DNA of 64,000 bases from Dromaius novaehollandiae (taxonomy: Eukaryota > Chordata > Aves > Casuariiformes > Dromaiidae), in assembly GCF_036370855.1 (NCBI RefSeq), contig NC_088113.1, positions 18,372,501 to 18,436,500 of the forward strand. Reading direction: 5' to 3'. The first letter of the stretch is position 1, and each line of letters begins with the position of its first letter. A program made the position numbers and the translations under genes. Below, one piece after another: positions 1 through 12,480 of this stretch. The notes under the pieces are model-generated. The model searched no databases. It saw only the letters and a list, made by a program, of their open reading frames with translations, and was not told the DNA's origin.

Positions 1-1150
1 AGTAAGGATGCATAATTTAGAGCAACCTGGAGGCATTTTGTAGCTTATTTATTTTACAGACTTTACATTCTGTTCTCTTGTACTTCTCTACTCCCAGATT
101 TGCCCCAAAATACTCAGCTGGATTATAAAAGATGGTGGGGTCTATTTTCAAGAGCAGGGACAGGCGCATCCCCAGTCACTGAGCCCAGCAAAGGGCTGGA
201 TCTAGAGAACTGCTGTTTTCATTCTGCTTTGAAATGATTCCCTAGCCATAATTCATTAACATGCATCACCTGTAAACAAAATCATCCAGACAGAAGACTT
301 CAAAATCATCAGAAGTCTCTGTTCTAGCCCTTGGCCGCAAACCGCTTAGGACCTGCAATAACAGATTTTTTTCCCTTTCCAACAGTGCCAGTTAAAATGA
401 GCACAAGCATGTTATGAGGTCAGCACAGCTTGGCTTTGACTGGATTCAAGCCAACATAACCTTGAAGCACATGCCAAATGTAGGAGATGAGAAGGTGAAA
501 TGAAACCTTCAAATCCCAAGCAACGAATGAAGCTCTAAGCCAAGCAGGTTGTCCAGCCCCATCCGGATCTCAGATGAACTATGTACAGCTGCCCTAAGCA
601 CCATGCCTCCTTTCTCTGAGCCCAGCCTCCATCACTGGGGTCTGCAAAACCCCTGGAAATCCCCTGGGGGCAAAAAAGCAAGATACAGTATTCCCCAAAT
701 GTGATGTACTTGTGGCACCCCAGCAGAAGTGCTCATCTGGCACTTGGCCTGCGTAGGGAATGCTTGCTGTGGACTAGCAGGTCAGGCTGAACAAGGCTGC
801 ACTTGTGAATTGATGGCCAGAAGAATTCAGGAGCTGCAAGGAGACGAGATTGGCAACAGTCTGAAGCTGATGCAAGACTTTTTTGAGCCATTTTGGCTTT
901 TTTGAGCCATTCCACGTCCAATGGCACAATGACCCCGAAATACATCAGGGCTTGCAACCTGCAATGGCTGAGCCAAGGTTTTCCCTTTCATTTTGTTTCT
1001 CCTGGTTGCTGTCAGAAGGGACCTGGTGTCCGAGCTGGTGGCATTTCTGGAAGGAGGGACTCTTAGACTGAACAGACAGGAACAGGCACTGGAGAGCACA
1101 AAGAAACAACAAAATCATTCGGCATCCATCACCATCCCCAGCCCAAGGAA
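1..1150. other. Intergenic, no feature seen
   Basis: This is moderately AT-rich sequence with short open frames on both strands. None has a coding look, a recognisable domain or paired splice signals. The frames near 730-1100 overlap on both strands and look like chance. The right end may already belong to the LINE remnant that follows, because its first recognisable peptide similarity starts near 1205 but the boundary is indistinct. Confidence 0.6.
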
Positions 1151-3600
1151 GAAAATCAAGATGCTGAGAACAGAATTAATGAACACACCAAGGGATGTGA
1201 GGAGAAGAACTTTAATTGCCTCTACAGCAATGCAGAGAGTCTGAGTAATAAAAAAGAATTGGAACAACTAATTTATGAGTACAAATTCTACCTGGAGAGC
1301 ATGACTTAAACTTGGGGAGAAAATCCATGTGCCTGGAATATTAAAATCAATAGTTGTAACCTATTTAGAAAGAATTGAGTGGGCAAAGATGGTGTGGGAG
1401 GGACAATCAATATTAAAAGTGACATTGCTGAGTTCCAAAGCACAAGAAACTTAAGAGAAAGTGACCTCAAATACAAATAAAAGCCAAGAGAGGATGCTTC
1501 TGCAGTCCATCAAATCTCAGTTGGAGGAGGATTTGCTGGAATCTTAGCCACGTACCTGTAAAGTTTAAGGAAAATTTCCCTACACTGTCCTGGGGAACCT
1601 CAACTTGAATGATGTGACTTGGCTCACAGAAGAGGTTCTTGAAATTTCTAAATGTTGTAGAAGAGTGTTTCCTAACCAAAAATACGAGGATTCTCCACAG
1701 GATCATCTTGACAGCTGCAGAACTGATCACAGATCTAAAACTGAGGTACAGTCAACATAGAGGTGACCATGTTTCAATTGTATGTGCTGAGTGCAGGCAG
1801 AATAAAACCTGAACCAGTAGTAGGTACCTTTTCTTTTCAGAGTTGTAAGTACCTCCGTGAGACAGATCGCTGGGAAGATTGTTAACAGAATGAGAGCTGT
1901 TTAAGAGCATTGTGGCTTCTTGGGTATCTAGTAAAATCTCAGAATAGAGAAAAAAAGGTCATTTTGGTTAAAAACTCAAGTTGCTCAGAGGGGATTGATC
2001 GTAGCTCTAAATTCATACAAAGGGAAGGAAAGGAAACGGGGTAATAAGGAATGTAAGTCAGACTCAAGGATATTGCAGAAAACTGATATGGAAAGCAGAA
2101 GATCTTTACGTGAAATCTATGGCTAGTAAAGCTGAGGGCAATAAGGAAGTGCTCTTTAGATTTAAGAGTCTAAAAGTAGTTGTCTAGACAGAATAATGGA
2201 TGTTAAAAAAGAATGCATAAAAGGCAGATACTAACTATTTAAATTTTCTATTTTGGGGAAAAAATAAGAGAAGTGCCAATGTTATATGATGACGTGAAAT
2301 ATCTCCATTTCCAATTCAGGATGTTAAACAGCACCTACTACAGCTAGAGGTTTTCTTGATCAACAGTTTTAGATATTCTGTGCCTGGAAGTTTTAAAATC
2401 TGCCCCAGGAGTGCCCTGGACCACTAATGTTACTGTCAGCAATGTCTGCAAGCCTAGGAGTGTTCCAGAAGAGCAAAGGAAAGCTGACATTGTGCCAATG
2501 CATAAGCGTGAATGAAGAGGGTGACTTGTGCAATTATAAATCTGATTGTCTGATGTTGATTTGGGAAAAAGTAATGGAGGAGCTGATAAGGAACTTGATT
2601 AATAACAATTTAAGGAGAATAATTAATTACAATCAACATGAGTTAATGGAAAATAGAGCTTATTAAAGAAAATTGATATAATTTTGTAAAGAATGTGATT
2701 ATAGATTTGATTGATTCAGTACATTTCATCAACACTGTTACATTTGACTTCTGTAAGGCATTTGACTTAATGCTGCCTTGTTCATTAGGAAGCTAAAACA
2801 ATATAAAATCAACATGGCCCACACTAAATGCATGAAAACACAGCTGATAAGCTTAAACATACAAATGTGTGGGGGGAATCATCATCAAGTGATGAACTGT
2901 GTTTCACTTCTTCATTTTTAGCGATTGGTAGAAAATCAAAAATCCTCACAACCAAAGTCTGCTGTTGAGACGTAGATTAGGACTGTGGGCAGTACGTGGA
3001 TTGTTCTCTTCCTCAGACTTGGATCTCTGGTAAATCAGATGTAAATAAATATCAGCCAATTTAATGTGAAGCCGTGCTTCTAGGAATCAGGGATTCACTG
3101 GTGGGAGGAGGAATCCTATTACACAATGCTGCAAACTTGAAAAAATAGTGGAGTGAAATATCTCTGGTGTAACAGCTAGTGGGACACGGCAGCTATTTCT
3201 GGTGTCTGCGACTCAAGAAGGATGTTGATGAATGGGAAAGGGCTCAGAGAAGGCACATGAGAGTGACTGAAGCATTGAAAAACATGCCTTATAGTGACAG
3301 ATTCAAGGACCTCAATACGCTTAGCTTAACAAAGAGAAGGTTAAGGGACGGCTTAATGACAATCTAGAAGTATCCGGACAGGGATACAGAAATACAGAAT
3401 TGGAGAGCTCTTCAATCTAATAGACAGAGCTATAAAAGACCCAGTGACTGGAAGCTGACGCTGTTAAATTCAGACTGGGAACAGTGCACTTTTTAAATCT
3501 CAGGAAGTAACATCGAGACAACTTGCCAAGAGATGGTTTCTTCACCACTGGCTTTTCCCAAATCATGGCAGAATTCACCAGAGATCACTCTGTGAATCCA
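1150..3600 (+). mobile_element. Decayed CR1/L3-like LINE (ORF2 and 3' UTR remnants)
   Basis: This is an old non-LTR retrotransposon fragment in + orientation, recognised by broken peptide similarity in the expected order. At about 1208-1300 a frame reads NCLYSNAESLSNKKELEQLI, the start of a CR1/L3-type endonuclease domain, followed by an in-frame stop. Around 1590-1640 a frame resembles the endonuclease GD-N-N-D-W block (LNLNDVTWL). Around 2460-2660 reverse-transcriptase-like blocks appear (CNYKSDCLML, then EKVMEELI, then NYNQHELM). Near 2740-2770 DFCKAFDLMLP corresponds to the RT motif DFSKAFDxVxH. The part from 3220 to 3560 resembles the family's 3' region (ERAQRRHMRVTEAL, then SLTKRRLRDGLM). 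At about 2.4 kb the copy is shorter than an intact element, so there are internal deletions as well as stops and frameshifts. The family name is from memory of consensus patterns. That it is a CR1-clade LINE is fairly sure, but the subfamily is not. Confidence 0.75.
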
Positions 3601-6570
3601 GTCTGTGATGTGCAGACTCCCACACTGCGTGGATTGAGTGGTCCTTCTTTGGTTTTATAATCTCCTTTCTTTCTGAAATAATGAGTGTTTAAGTCATCAT
3701 CCCTGAGCACTGAGATGCATGGCACTATTAGGCCAGCCTTGCTGGAGATTCACCCAGACACCTCAGCATTATTCACACATCATCTTTGCAAGTGCAATGG
3801 CTAGAAATGCACTATAAAACAAATAAAACAAACCCAGCCCATGGCCCTCTGCTATCAAAAGCCCCCAGATGCCGAAGAGAGCAGCTCGGAGCAAGTATGC
3901 AAAGGACCTTAGTTAGTTATAGACCTTGCAGAGGAAGTGACACATCTGTATCCCTTAACAGTTCCTAAAACTGAGAGTAGAAGTGTCTAGTTTGATAACA
4001 TGCTCATCTGCACCCTCAAAACTACAGAACGAGATGAAGACGTGATCACGTGCAGTGGAACTTTCTGCATCAGCTCCCCCACAACTCTACTCTGTGGTTC
4101 CTGAGCTGCTGTAACTTTTACTTTGAGGGAAATTTTTCAGCAAGGGGCCTCAGTGGAGACCCCTGACTCGTGCAGCTCAAAGAGCAGCACATTGACTTCT
4201 CCTGGGACTCATTTTGAGGCCTTCTCAGTCTTTCCTTCTCCCTTGTCACTCCTGACAGCTAACATCTTCCTTTGCATCTGGATGCACTGGGGACCAAGCA
4301 GGTATCTCCTTTTTTTGTTTGTTTGGTTTTTTTTTTTTTGTTTTTTGTTTTTTTAATTGAGTACCAAATTTGGGTACCAAACCTGTGTATTCAGGTTCTG
4401 GAAATGGTGGCATGTTACTGGTAGAATTTTCCTTCCAGAGGAACTTTGGGACTTGTGGAGTTGGTTAGAAAAGAACTGATATCCAGAAATAGGACTATTA
4501 AAGTTGTACTGTAATTGATTTATATATAAGGGAGTTTATCTTCTGGTGAGGTCTTTACCTTTAAGAGCAGGTCTTTACCTTATATAAAGGATATAAAAAT
4601 GATATAATTTGTTACCTTAACTTATAATGAGATCAGCAAAGAAAGACTTTTAAGCCCCTCCACAGTCTATTCTTGATTTCACTGTGGTTCTTTAATAGCA
4701 AAATCTATCCAAATCTATATGTTTAGGGCCTCATTCTTGAAGCTTGGAGACTGGGACTTTATTTTATGCCTGCTGCATACACCACGGAGCTCACCGCTGC
4801 TGAGGAGCACCACGGGGGCTGACGGCACGGAGCTCGGCTGGGTTTAGCTGTGGCACGGCTCAAGCCGTCACTGCAGTCCTCGCTGTCTGCACCACCTCTG
4901 TGACGGCACCAAGGTTGATAATCTGGATTCTTGGCGAGTGGGGATGAGGCAGCACTACGGGAGGCTGCGGACCGCAGCAGCCAGCTCCCCCCCACGCACA
5001 CACACACTTCTGCAGCGCCTGCACAGGGCAGAGGGCTTCGGGCAGGAACTTCTTTAGCAGCTCCAAATCAGTCTGCAAGAGCATTTTGGTCCAAATGCCA
5101 TTCGGTGCAGCTATGCGTTAGCCAGCCAACAAGATTTCTATTGATTTCAGGTTTTGGCCCGGGAATTGTGCAGATCCTTTTCAACTGGACAAATTAAACA
5201 CAATGCTTATATTTTACCTGAAAAAGCCTGAACCAGCCAAAACTGTTTTAAAGCCAGGGCAGCATCATTACCATAGAGATCAACAGTACTTTAATGTGGT
5301 TCACCATAACAACGGACTGTTTATTAAAACACTTCACAGTTTATTTTATCCAGCATTTTATACTGGAGAGTATTTTCATTAGGATTCCATGGCAAAACCG
5401 TAGAAGGCATTAAATCATTTAATATACTGACAGCTCACTTAATTTATTTAAGCACAGGAGTCTAATTCAAAAAAGCAGACCTTACACAGTGCTCTGTCTT
5501 TACAGCCCTGGCATGCAAGATCCTATTAATTTCAGGGTAAGGTGTTATGTGAATTTAGTGTGAGACCCCATTACGTGCTTTCTTTCGGTTAGCAATCTGC
5601 TGCATTCCTGCATCCGACTGCAGCTGCAGCGTGATACCTGCAGAAATCCCCTCCCGGCGCACGTCGGCCCAGCTCCAAGCCTGTTGCTGCAGCTCGTGCT
5701 TGTGTGCCCACACGCATCAGACCTTTGCATCTAGCATCTGGCTTTGGTTTGGCCCTTGACCGGACCACAGAGCAACCGGCATCGCTGGAGCAGTGGAGAT
5801 CTGCAGGGAGACAGCAGCAAATGCAGCAAGCCCTGAGGTCCTCCGTGAAATCCTCAATTCAGCTTTTGTAAATTGGGATGTAGTAATATTTCCTGGCTAT
5901 GGAGCACTTGTTAAAGACTGGGAGAGTCACTGCAACACACTCCTGTCTCGGTTTGTACTCAGTTAATAAGCCACACGTAAATCTTCTGCTCTTGGGTGAT
6001 GTATGGTCAGGCTCCACCAACCCTTCCCTGGGAGGTGCCGAGCAGCCTTGGGATTGTCCATAGCTGTCACATCAAAACTGTCACATCCTGCCTAAAGCAA
6101 ACCCTCCACTTAGCGTTCTGGGTGCTTAGCACCTCAGAAAAGCCAGCCCTGCTGGCTTATTAACGATGTTCCCAGATCTTAATAAATGAGGAGAAGAAAA
6201 TTGTCACCTGTGACGAAGAACAGGGTGATACGGGGGTCCCCGATGGCTCCTGGTTGTGCTGCGTTCCAAGACTTGTGCTGGAAGCAGAACTTCAGAAACA
6301 ACAGCACCTCGTCAATAGGATGCACAAGACTTTATTAATAAACATCAGGGAGCTTGATATGATCTGGCAAAAGCAGTACAATGAAATCATGTACCAAAAG
6401 CAGGAGCAAAGGGTGAAGAGATCTGAACAGGGTGTTTAATGACTCACTGGACTGTGAAATATGGTGGAGGGCAAGGTGGGAATAGAAACCTTTTAATGAA
6501 TTCAACATGTGCGCACACTTTGAAAGCTTAGCTCCCCATTCTCCAGCAATGTTTGACCCACCTGAAGATA
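3600..6570. other. Intergenic, no gene seen
   Basis: No coding exon, RNA gene or convincing promoter was recognised. The stretch contains a T-rich tract (listed separately), AT-rich patches at about 4500-4640 and 5260-5480, and a 61-codon frame at 6254-6439 that is discussed under findings. Short frames near 4760-5200 overlap on both strands and are best read as chance. Confidence 0.5.
4309..4355. repeat. T-rich low-complexity tract
   Basis: An almost pure T stretch interrupted by single G or GG residues (T7 G T3 G T3 GG T13 G T6 G T8). It is simple sequence. It could be the reverse-strand poly(A) tail of a retroposed copy, but no source sequence or target-site duplication was recognised beside it. 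Confidence 0.8.
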
Positions 6571-6575
6571 ATGAT

Positions 6576-6621
6576 CATATATATATATAAAAAAAGTAAG
6601 TAATAATAATAGTAATAATAG
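6576..6621. repeat. (AT)n followed by (AAT)n microsatellite
   Basis: A short run of alternating AT is followed by A-rich sequence and then imperfect TAA/TAG trinucleotides. It is compound simple sequence without gene association. Confidence 0.85.
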
Positions 6622-9600
6622 GAAGAGCAGGCCCTCATTTCCAATTCATATTTATAATCCAGCAAATATCTCACCTAAAGCCGAAAGATTTATGGGTTTG
6701 AATCTATAATTAATACCCTTCCTTAAGCAAGAAAGGGAATATTTTCATACAAATAAATCTGGTGCTCTAGGCCTGGATTTTGAAGACTAATATTTAAATC
6801 CCCAGCAAGATACGGTTATTGTTTGTAAATATGCATATACAACATAGACACACCATGCACATGTATGTATAGCACTGAATATTCATTTTAACAAGCAATT
6901 GGTGTAATTTCTCTTCTAAATGCAACGGATGAAGCTTAAGCAGGAAAACGGAGGGAGATGAGGAAGTCTGCGTGGTGGTTGCTTTGAACCGTCCCTGTTT
7001 TCCAAAGATTCAATTTGCATTAGGCCTGTTACTAACAGCAGGGCTGTGACTGGACGCCAAGACGCATAAAGGGCTTTGAGACAAAGGCAATCGATCTAGT
7101 TTTAGTTTTATGAGGAAAATAAACAGTTGGGCTGATACAACAGTAAAAGGGTCAAACAGGGTCAGGGCTAATGAAGTGACTCACAGGAGGTCAAAATTAA
7201 AACAACCTTCCTTTTTGCTGTCCTCCCTTGCATACCTCTCCTCCCCGAGCGACCTCTGCATCTGCCCAAAATCATGAGCTCAGGCGACAGCAGAGCTCTG
7301 GCGAAGGTTCGAGACGGCTCCCCGGGGCTGGGGCTCTGTAGCAGCCCCCATGCAAGGGAAACCCCTGCCAAGGAGAGGCGTCACCCCCCCAGCGCCTCGC
7401 GGTGCCCACCATGCAGACCTTGCACGCGGCCAAGGAGGTGGAAACCACCCCTGAGCTCCAGCTTTGCCTCTGGTGGTCGAAGGCTTCCTGGGAGCAGCCG
7501 TGTGGTGCATCTGGAGCTCCTCGAGGCCAGGGAGAGCTCAGGTCTCCCAGGATGACCCACTCGCTAGCCGGCACCCGGAGGGCCGATCCCAGCTTGCAGG
7601 GGTCTGCGCTCAGGGGGTCTCACTCTGGAATCAAGCAGCATGTGTGGACAGTCTCTACAACCATGTTTCGGGGTGGGTTGCATTTGGGGGGCTTGTTTTC
7701 CCTTCCCTGAGCTGTAACCAGCTCAGTGGGAACGTGCTGGGTAAGCAGTGTAACTAAAACGAGGAAAGCACAGCTTCTCTGGTGTGATCAGGGATTTATC
7801 TGAAAAATACTGAGAATTGCTGGAATTTTAAATCTGGGGTCTGTTCCAAGACCAAGGGTCTAAGCATCACCTCGTTTCGTGGTGCACTTAGGAATGAAAA
7901 TAAAGTACTTTTGCCTTTCTGAATCCAAAATCCCCTGAATCACTCTGAAGAGTGAAGGATATGAGCAGAGCCCAGACACTTGCATTTATAGTTTCCTGAG
8001 CTGTATAACATCCTCATTTAACTGAGATGTTAATTATTCATGTTTAAATACTACTCATCTAAACCAGAAGATCCCTTATGCACTTTGTCATTTAAGGAGC
8101 CTATCGATGATCGCACGCCCGTGTGAGTGCCCTGCTCAGAGCTAACAGCACTGGCTGCCCCAAGCGGGGAAGGAGCTTCTCCCCCCAAATTTATGGGCTC
8201 CCAGAAGAGAGAGTTGCCCCTGGGGAAGGGAGAAGGAGAGAAATGGCAGAGATACCTGCACCTTGCAGCAGAGCTCCTGCGAGACCTGGCTGCACTCTGC
8301 TTTGGGGGTCAGCTCCACCGTCTGGGAGCTGTGGGCAGGCAAAGCGTCTCATTCCTCCTGATATTACTTTCCAATGTCAAGAAGCCTCTGTGGAAGAAAA
8401 AAACTAAAGGAAACCTTCTGGAAAGCACCCAAAGGAGCTTTGCTCCTACAAGATCTGGTCACAGTGGGAAAGGCTTCCCTACAGATGTGTCACCCGATGC
8501 ACTCCTTGTGCAACTTTGACATCCATGAATAAGATGGACTGTGGGTGCCCGGCCACTGTTTTTATCTTGCAACTGTGAAAAGTGCAATATATTCAAGGCA
8601 ATTGCTCTGCAAGGCAGAACGCAAATAGCACCAGAGCTCAGAAAGCTGCAACCGATGTGGGATGCTTAGCCAAGGTAGAGCTTTGCCTGCAACTTCATTT
8701 TCATGATTTAGCATTGCTGCTGTAAATAATTGATACTAATGTGAGATAAGAGACAAACTGTCTGTGGGCCAGAAGGAAGCGGATCCCAGTAACATCCACC
8801 TGAAAATGTGCTTGCAGATTTGCCTGAAATTAAAACGTTAAAAAGACAAATACAAAATTGGAGAGGCAGGGAAAGGAAGGGGGGTGAGAAAGGTAATCTG
8901 TGTATCAGCTCAGAGGACTCTTCTTTCCAAGAAAAAGCTCCCAATATTAATTTCCTTACCAAGAGAACTCCAGCATTAACTAACACTTTTTAGCTCTCAG
9001 TAAACATCGCTCTTGCACTAGTCAATAAGCTTGATTGATGCATTGCTAGACCATGGAAAGCTGGGTGGGTATTAGCATGGTTTAAGGATTCAGGATTTCA
9101 ATAAAGGTGGTATGTAGCAGTGCTATGCGAACAAGATGAGCGAGTGCTTCTCTTCTCGTTGGAGATCCTGCCGATGGGAAAATGGCAGCGAGCTCGGTAT
9201 GTTTTATGCTTTTAGCTTAGGTTATCTATGAAATACTGGAGTACTAGGAAACAGCTATCCTGCATCTCAATCCTTGAAAATGGAGGAGGCAAAGTTACAT
9301 ATCGCATCCTGCTTGGGCACTCTGCTGGTTCGGCTGCCCCCCCGCAATGTCACCGCCAGCCGCTTGGTCAGACCGGGCTGGGGTTTTCTGCTTGTTTTGT
9401 TCTCTCCTCCTATGCTAGGGCCAGTTTTCAGTGTGTGCCCTTTGGGTTAGCTCCCACTCTCTGCCATTTTTTGGACAAATCCAGCAGCCGCTGGTTGGCA
9501 GAGGGAGCTTGAGGGCGTGCACGGGAGCCTGGCGCTGCAGCCTGGCAGAAGACATTGGTCCAAAGTGGTCCAGTTCTCCTGACACTGCTCCTTGCTTTTT

Positions 9601-12433
9601 CCCCCCCTCCATATATCCCAATTCTTGGACCTACTGCTCCCAACCCTTCCGGCAGAGTAGCCCTCGAGTCCGCAGGGCTCTCCCAGCCCGGGCTCCCAGA
9701 GCCCGCGCAGCCCGGCAGCACCCTCACCCCCCGCGCCGGCAGTCTGCCTGCTGGAGGGGTAACGGGACGAGGAGCTACTGGCAATGGGAAAGGGAAGATT
9801 TCCCTGTTGGAAGTGTTGGAAACCAGAGTGTGGCCCCCAGGCACCATACCCAGCATCAGTCTCGAAATCCTGATTTTGAGGTTGGCATTGGCATTCGACT
9901 TCCTCATAGCAGTCTGCGCCCCATGGCAAACAGACGTGCACTTCACCAGCGTGACGCAATGCTGATTGCATCCTGCTTAGCATATGTAAACCAAGATAAT
10001 GTCATGTCAGCTCAAAAAAATGAATAACACTGTTGAGCCATCTTTAAAGCTCTCCTCTACAGTCCTCTCTCCTTCTGTCTCTGTCTCTGTACCTCACTTG
10101 GCCTTACAGGTTAGCTTATCAGCACAAGCAGTTCCCCTTACCCAGTATAAAAGGTAAACCTGTTTTTAAATGGCTGGAGGATGCTGCACATAAATGAAAG
10201 AAATGTAGCACCAATTTCTTCATTTCAAACTATTTTCTTATAAATGCAGAGGAGTCCCCAAATCACAGGTGTCCCATTGCTGCAACTCACCACTGGATAA
10301 GGTAGGTTTGTTGTATTCATATGCCAAAGGCCAACCCCTGATGAGTACTTTCACAAACGCTCCAGCACACACATATACAATGCTCTGAATTTGCTTTCCA
10401 AACACTTCTTAACCAATAGATCTGAGCAGGAAAGCTGGATGAAACAGGAACTGCTTTGGAAATGTTTCGAGAAGAGCAGTATTGACTTGCCCATGAGATA
10501 GACTGAGACACTAGAGAAGACTTTTGCATCCTTGATATGTGATTTTATGATTCAGTGAATAATGAATATTAGCATAGTACTAACTAAAAAAAGATCCATA
10601 CTCATCATTTACTATTAATTAATAATCAACATTATCCTATTATTAATTATTAACATTTACACCATCAATCAGCTGCTGGCTGACTGATAACTTAAAATCT
10701 TGCATAAAGATTGTTACAACAATAGCTACAGTACATCATATAATGTGTTTCACAGTCGGGTTTTCATATCCTCATCTATAAAGCTTTTTACTAATGCACT
10801 TTACAACATATCTTATTGTACACGGATGAAAAATGTGGCTGCATCCAGTAATAATTCCATTAATTATGAATAAAGCCTTTACAAATGACATCCTTATTTA
10901 AAAATGGTGATGAACTCATTTTGTTTTAATGCAGATGCACTGTGTAATTTGTAATCCCATAAAAAGCAATGCTGGCAGAATGCGCCAGGGAAAAAGGGCC
11001 AAAATCTTACAATCTTTACATCATAAAGGGAAGGAAAAAAGCTTGCGATGGCAGACAAACAACAAAAGATTGCATAAAACTGACCAAACTCCAAGCTGAT
11101 GGTTGGAAAGGATATTTAAAGGTGCCATGGAAAGCTGAAAGCCTAAAGATTTTAGTCAGTGACCTTGCATTGCGATTATGTTAATAAAACACTATGCTAC
11201 ATTAATAGTAAGCCTATATTTTCATTGCTTTCTCTCATTTGTGATATTTCAGCTGGCTGGCAGCTCACCAAGACTCGTTAGGCACATCGTGTTTGTCTTT
11301 GCAGTATCTTCGTACTGCTTTGTCCTATAGGATTTCTAAGATGGCAGAATATTTATTACATACAGTATTTCACCAAGGATGCTTACGTCAAGAGTGCCAT
11401 AAATACTTCGCTTTTCGTAGTTTACTTAAGGGATAAAAACTGAGTAGCCAACTTTACAGATTAGGCTCAGGTTCTGTTAATGAGTGGTCTGTTCATTCTC
11501 ATACATATCATAATTGTTTGAAATTATTTGCCGTATTAATCCTGCAAGTGATTCGTGACTTACTGATCATTTCAGAGTGCAGCTGGTCGAGTTGTGCAGT
11601 GGTCATATTGAGGTTATTACATGCACTATGCCGGTAAGGTTGACTTAGTCTGATGATCTTTTTTTTTGGTATTAAAGCTATGAAAGTTATTCATAGCTTT
11701 CAGCTGAGACCAGTGACCCAAAAGCTTCTGATACCACAAGTATGCTGAGTGAGCATGCAAAAATCCAGGTAGCTCACTTTTGAACACACTGGCTGGTGAG
11801 TTGAGAGCTTTGGTGAACACCAAAAAGTCAGCAAACTGCTTCTGATATTTTTTTCCTTAATTCCATCAGTGTTGACCAGAGACTGGATCAAAATCTTTTG
11901 AACGAGGTGCTTGGATTATTCACTAACTGTGATGCCATCTATTTGTTAGCACATAGCTGAAGCTGGGTGCAGTGGTGAATGCTCAGTGCAGTGCAGGTTG
12001 CTGCAGAGTTGGAGCATCCAGAGGAAAAGAGACCTGGATCCACCACGGACAGATGAGCAGAAGTGGCAGGATGAAGCATTAGGATATGAGGAGAAGGTGC
12101 GAATAAGAAAGCGGAGAAAGACCACAGGCGATGGGAACCGGAGCAGTGGAATTTAAATTTAAGGGCTATCTTGATAGGAACTGGGAACAGATGGTGGAAC
12201 AGGGAGATGGGGTTTGTACAGTATGCTTTTAGATATATTCATCCCATAACTGTGTGATCCGATACTCAGTTACTTTCCTACATTGCCCCGCCAAGCCTGC
12301 TATATTCAGTGGGAATGGGTCCAAGAAGCTATGAAAAAAGATTACCCCGGGAGAGAGCGAGTTTTGGGTTCAGCCAGACCCTTTTGCAGGTATCCTACAG
12401 CAGAGGAGGCTGCAAACCTGGCTGATGGCAGGC
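6622..12433. other. Intergenic, no gene seen
   Basis: There is no recognisable exon or RNA gene. GC-richer patches at about 7260-7560 and 9640-9770 give overlapping open frames on both strands, which is what composition alone produces. AT-rich stretches lie at about 10550-10900, with many TTAATTA-type words. Nothing here has splice signals bounding an open frame that I could defend. Confidence 0.5.
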
Positions 12434-12480
12434 GTGCCTGTGCCTGTGCCGGTGCCCGTGCCGGTGCCCGTGCCGGTGCC
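12434..12480. repeat. GTGCCN hexanucleotide tandem repeat
   Basis: About eight copies of a six-base unit GTGCCN run without interruption: two GTGCCT, then alternating GTGCCG and GTGCCC. The alternation makes the later part a 12-base unit. A frame through it would encode alternating Ala/Gly/Arg residues, but there is no other sign of coding. Confidence 0.85.

Noticed and set aside
9428-10027. Overlapping frames of 172-198 codons on both strands near 9.5-10 kb
   Set aside because: Three or more frames are open over the same GC-rich patch. They have no domain, no splice-site support and no consistent strand.
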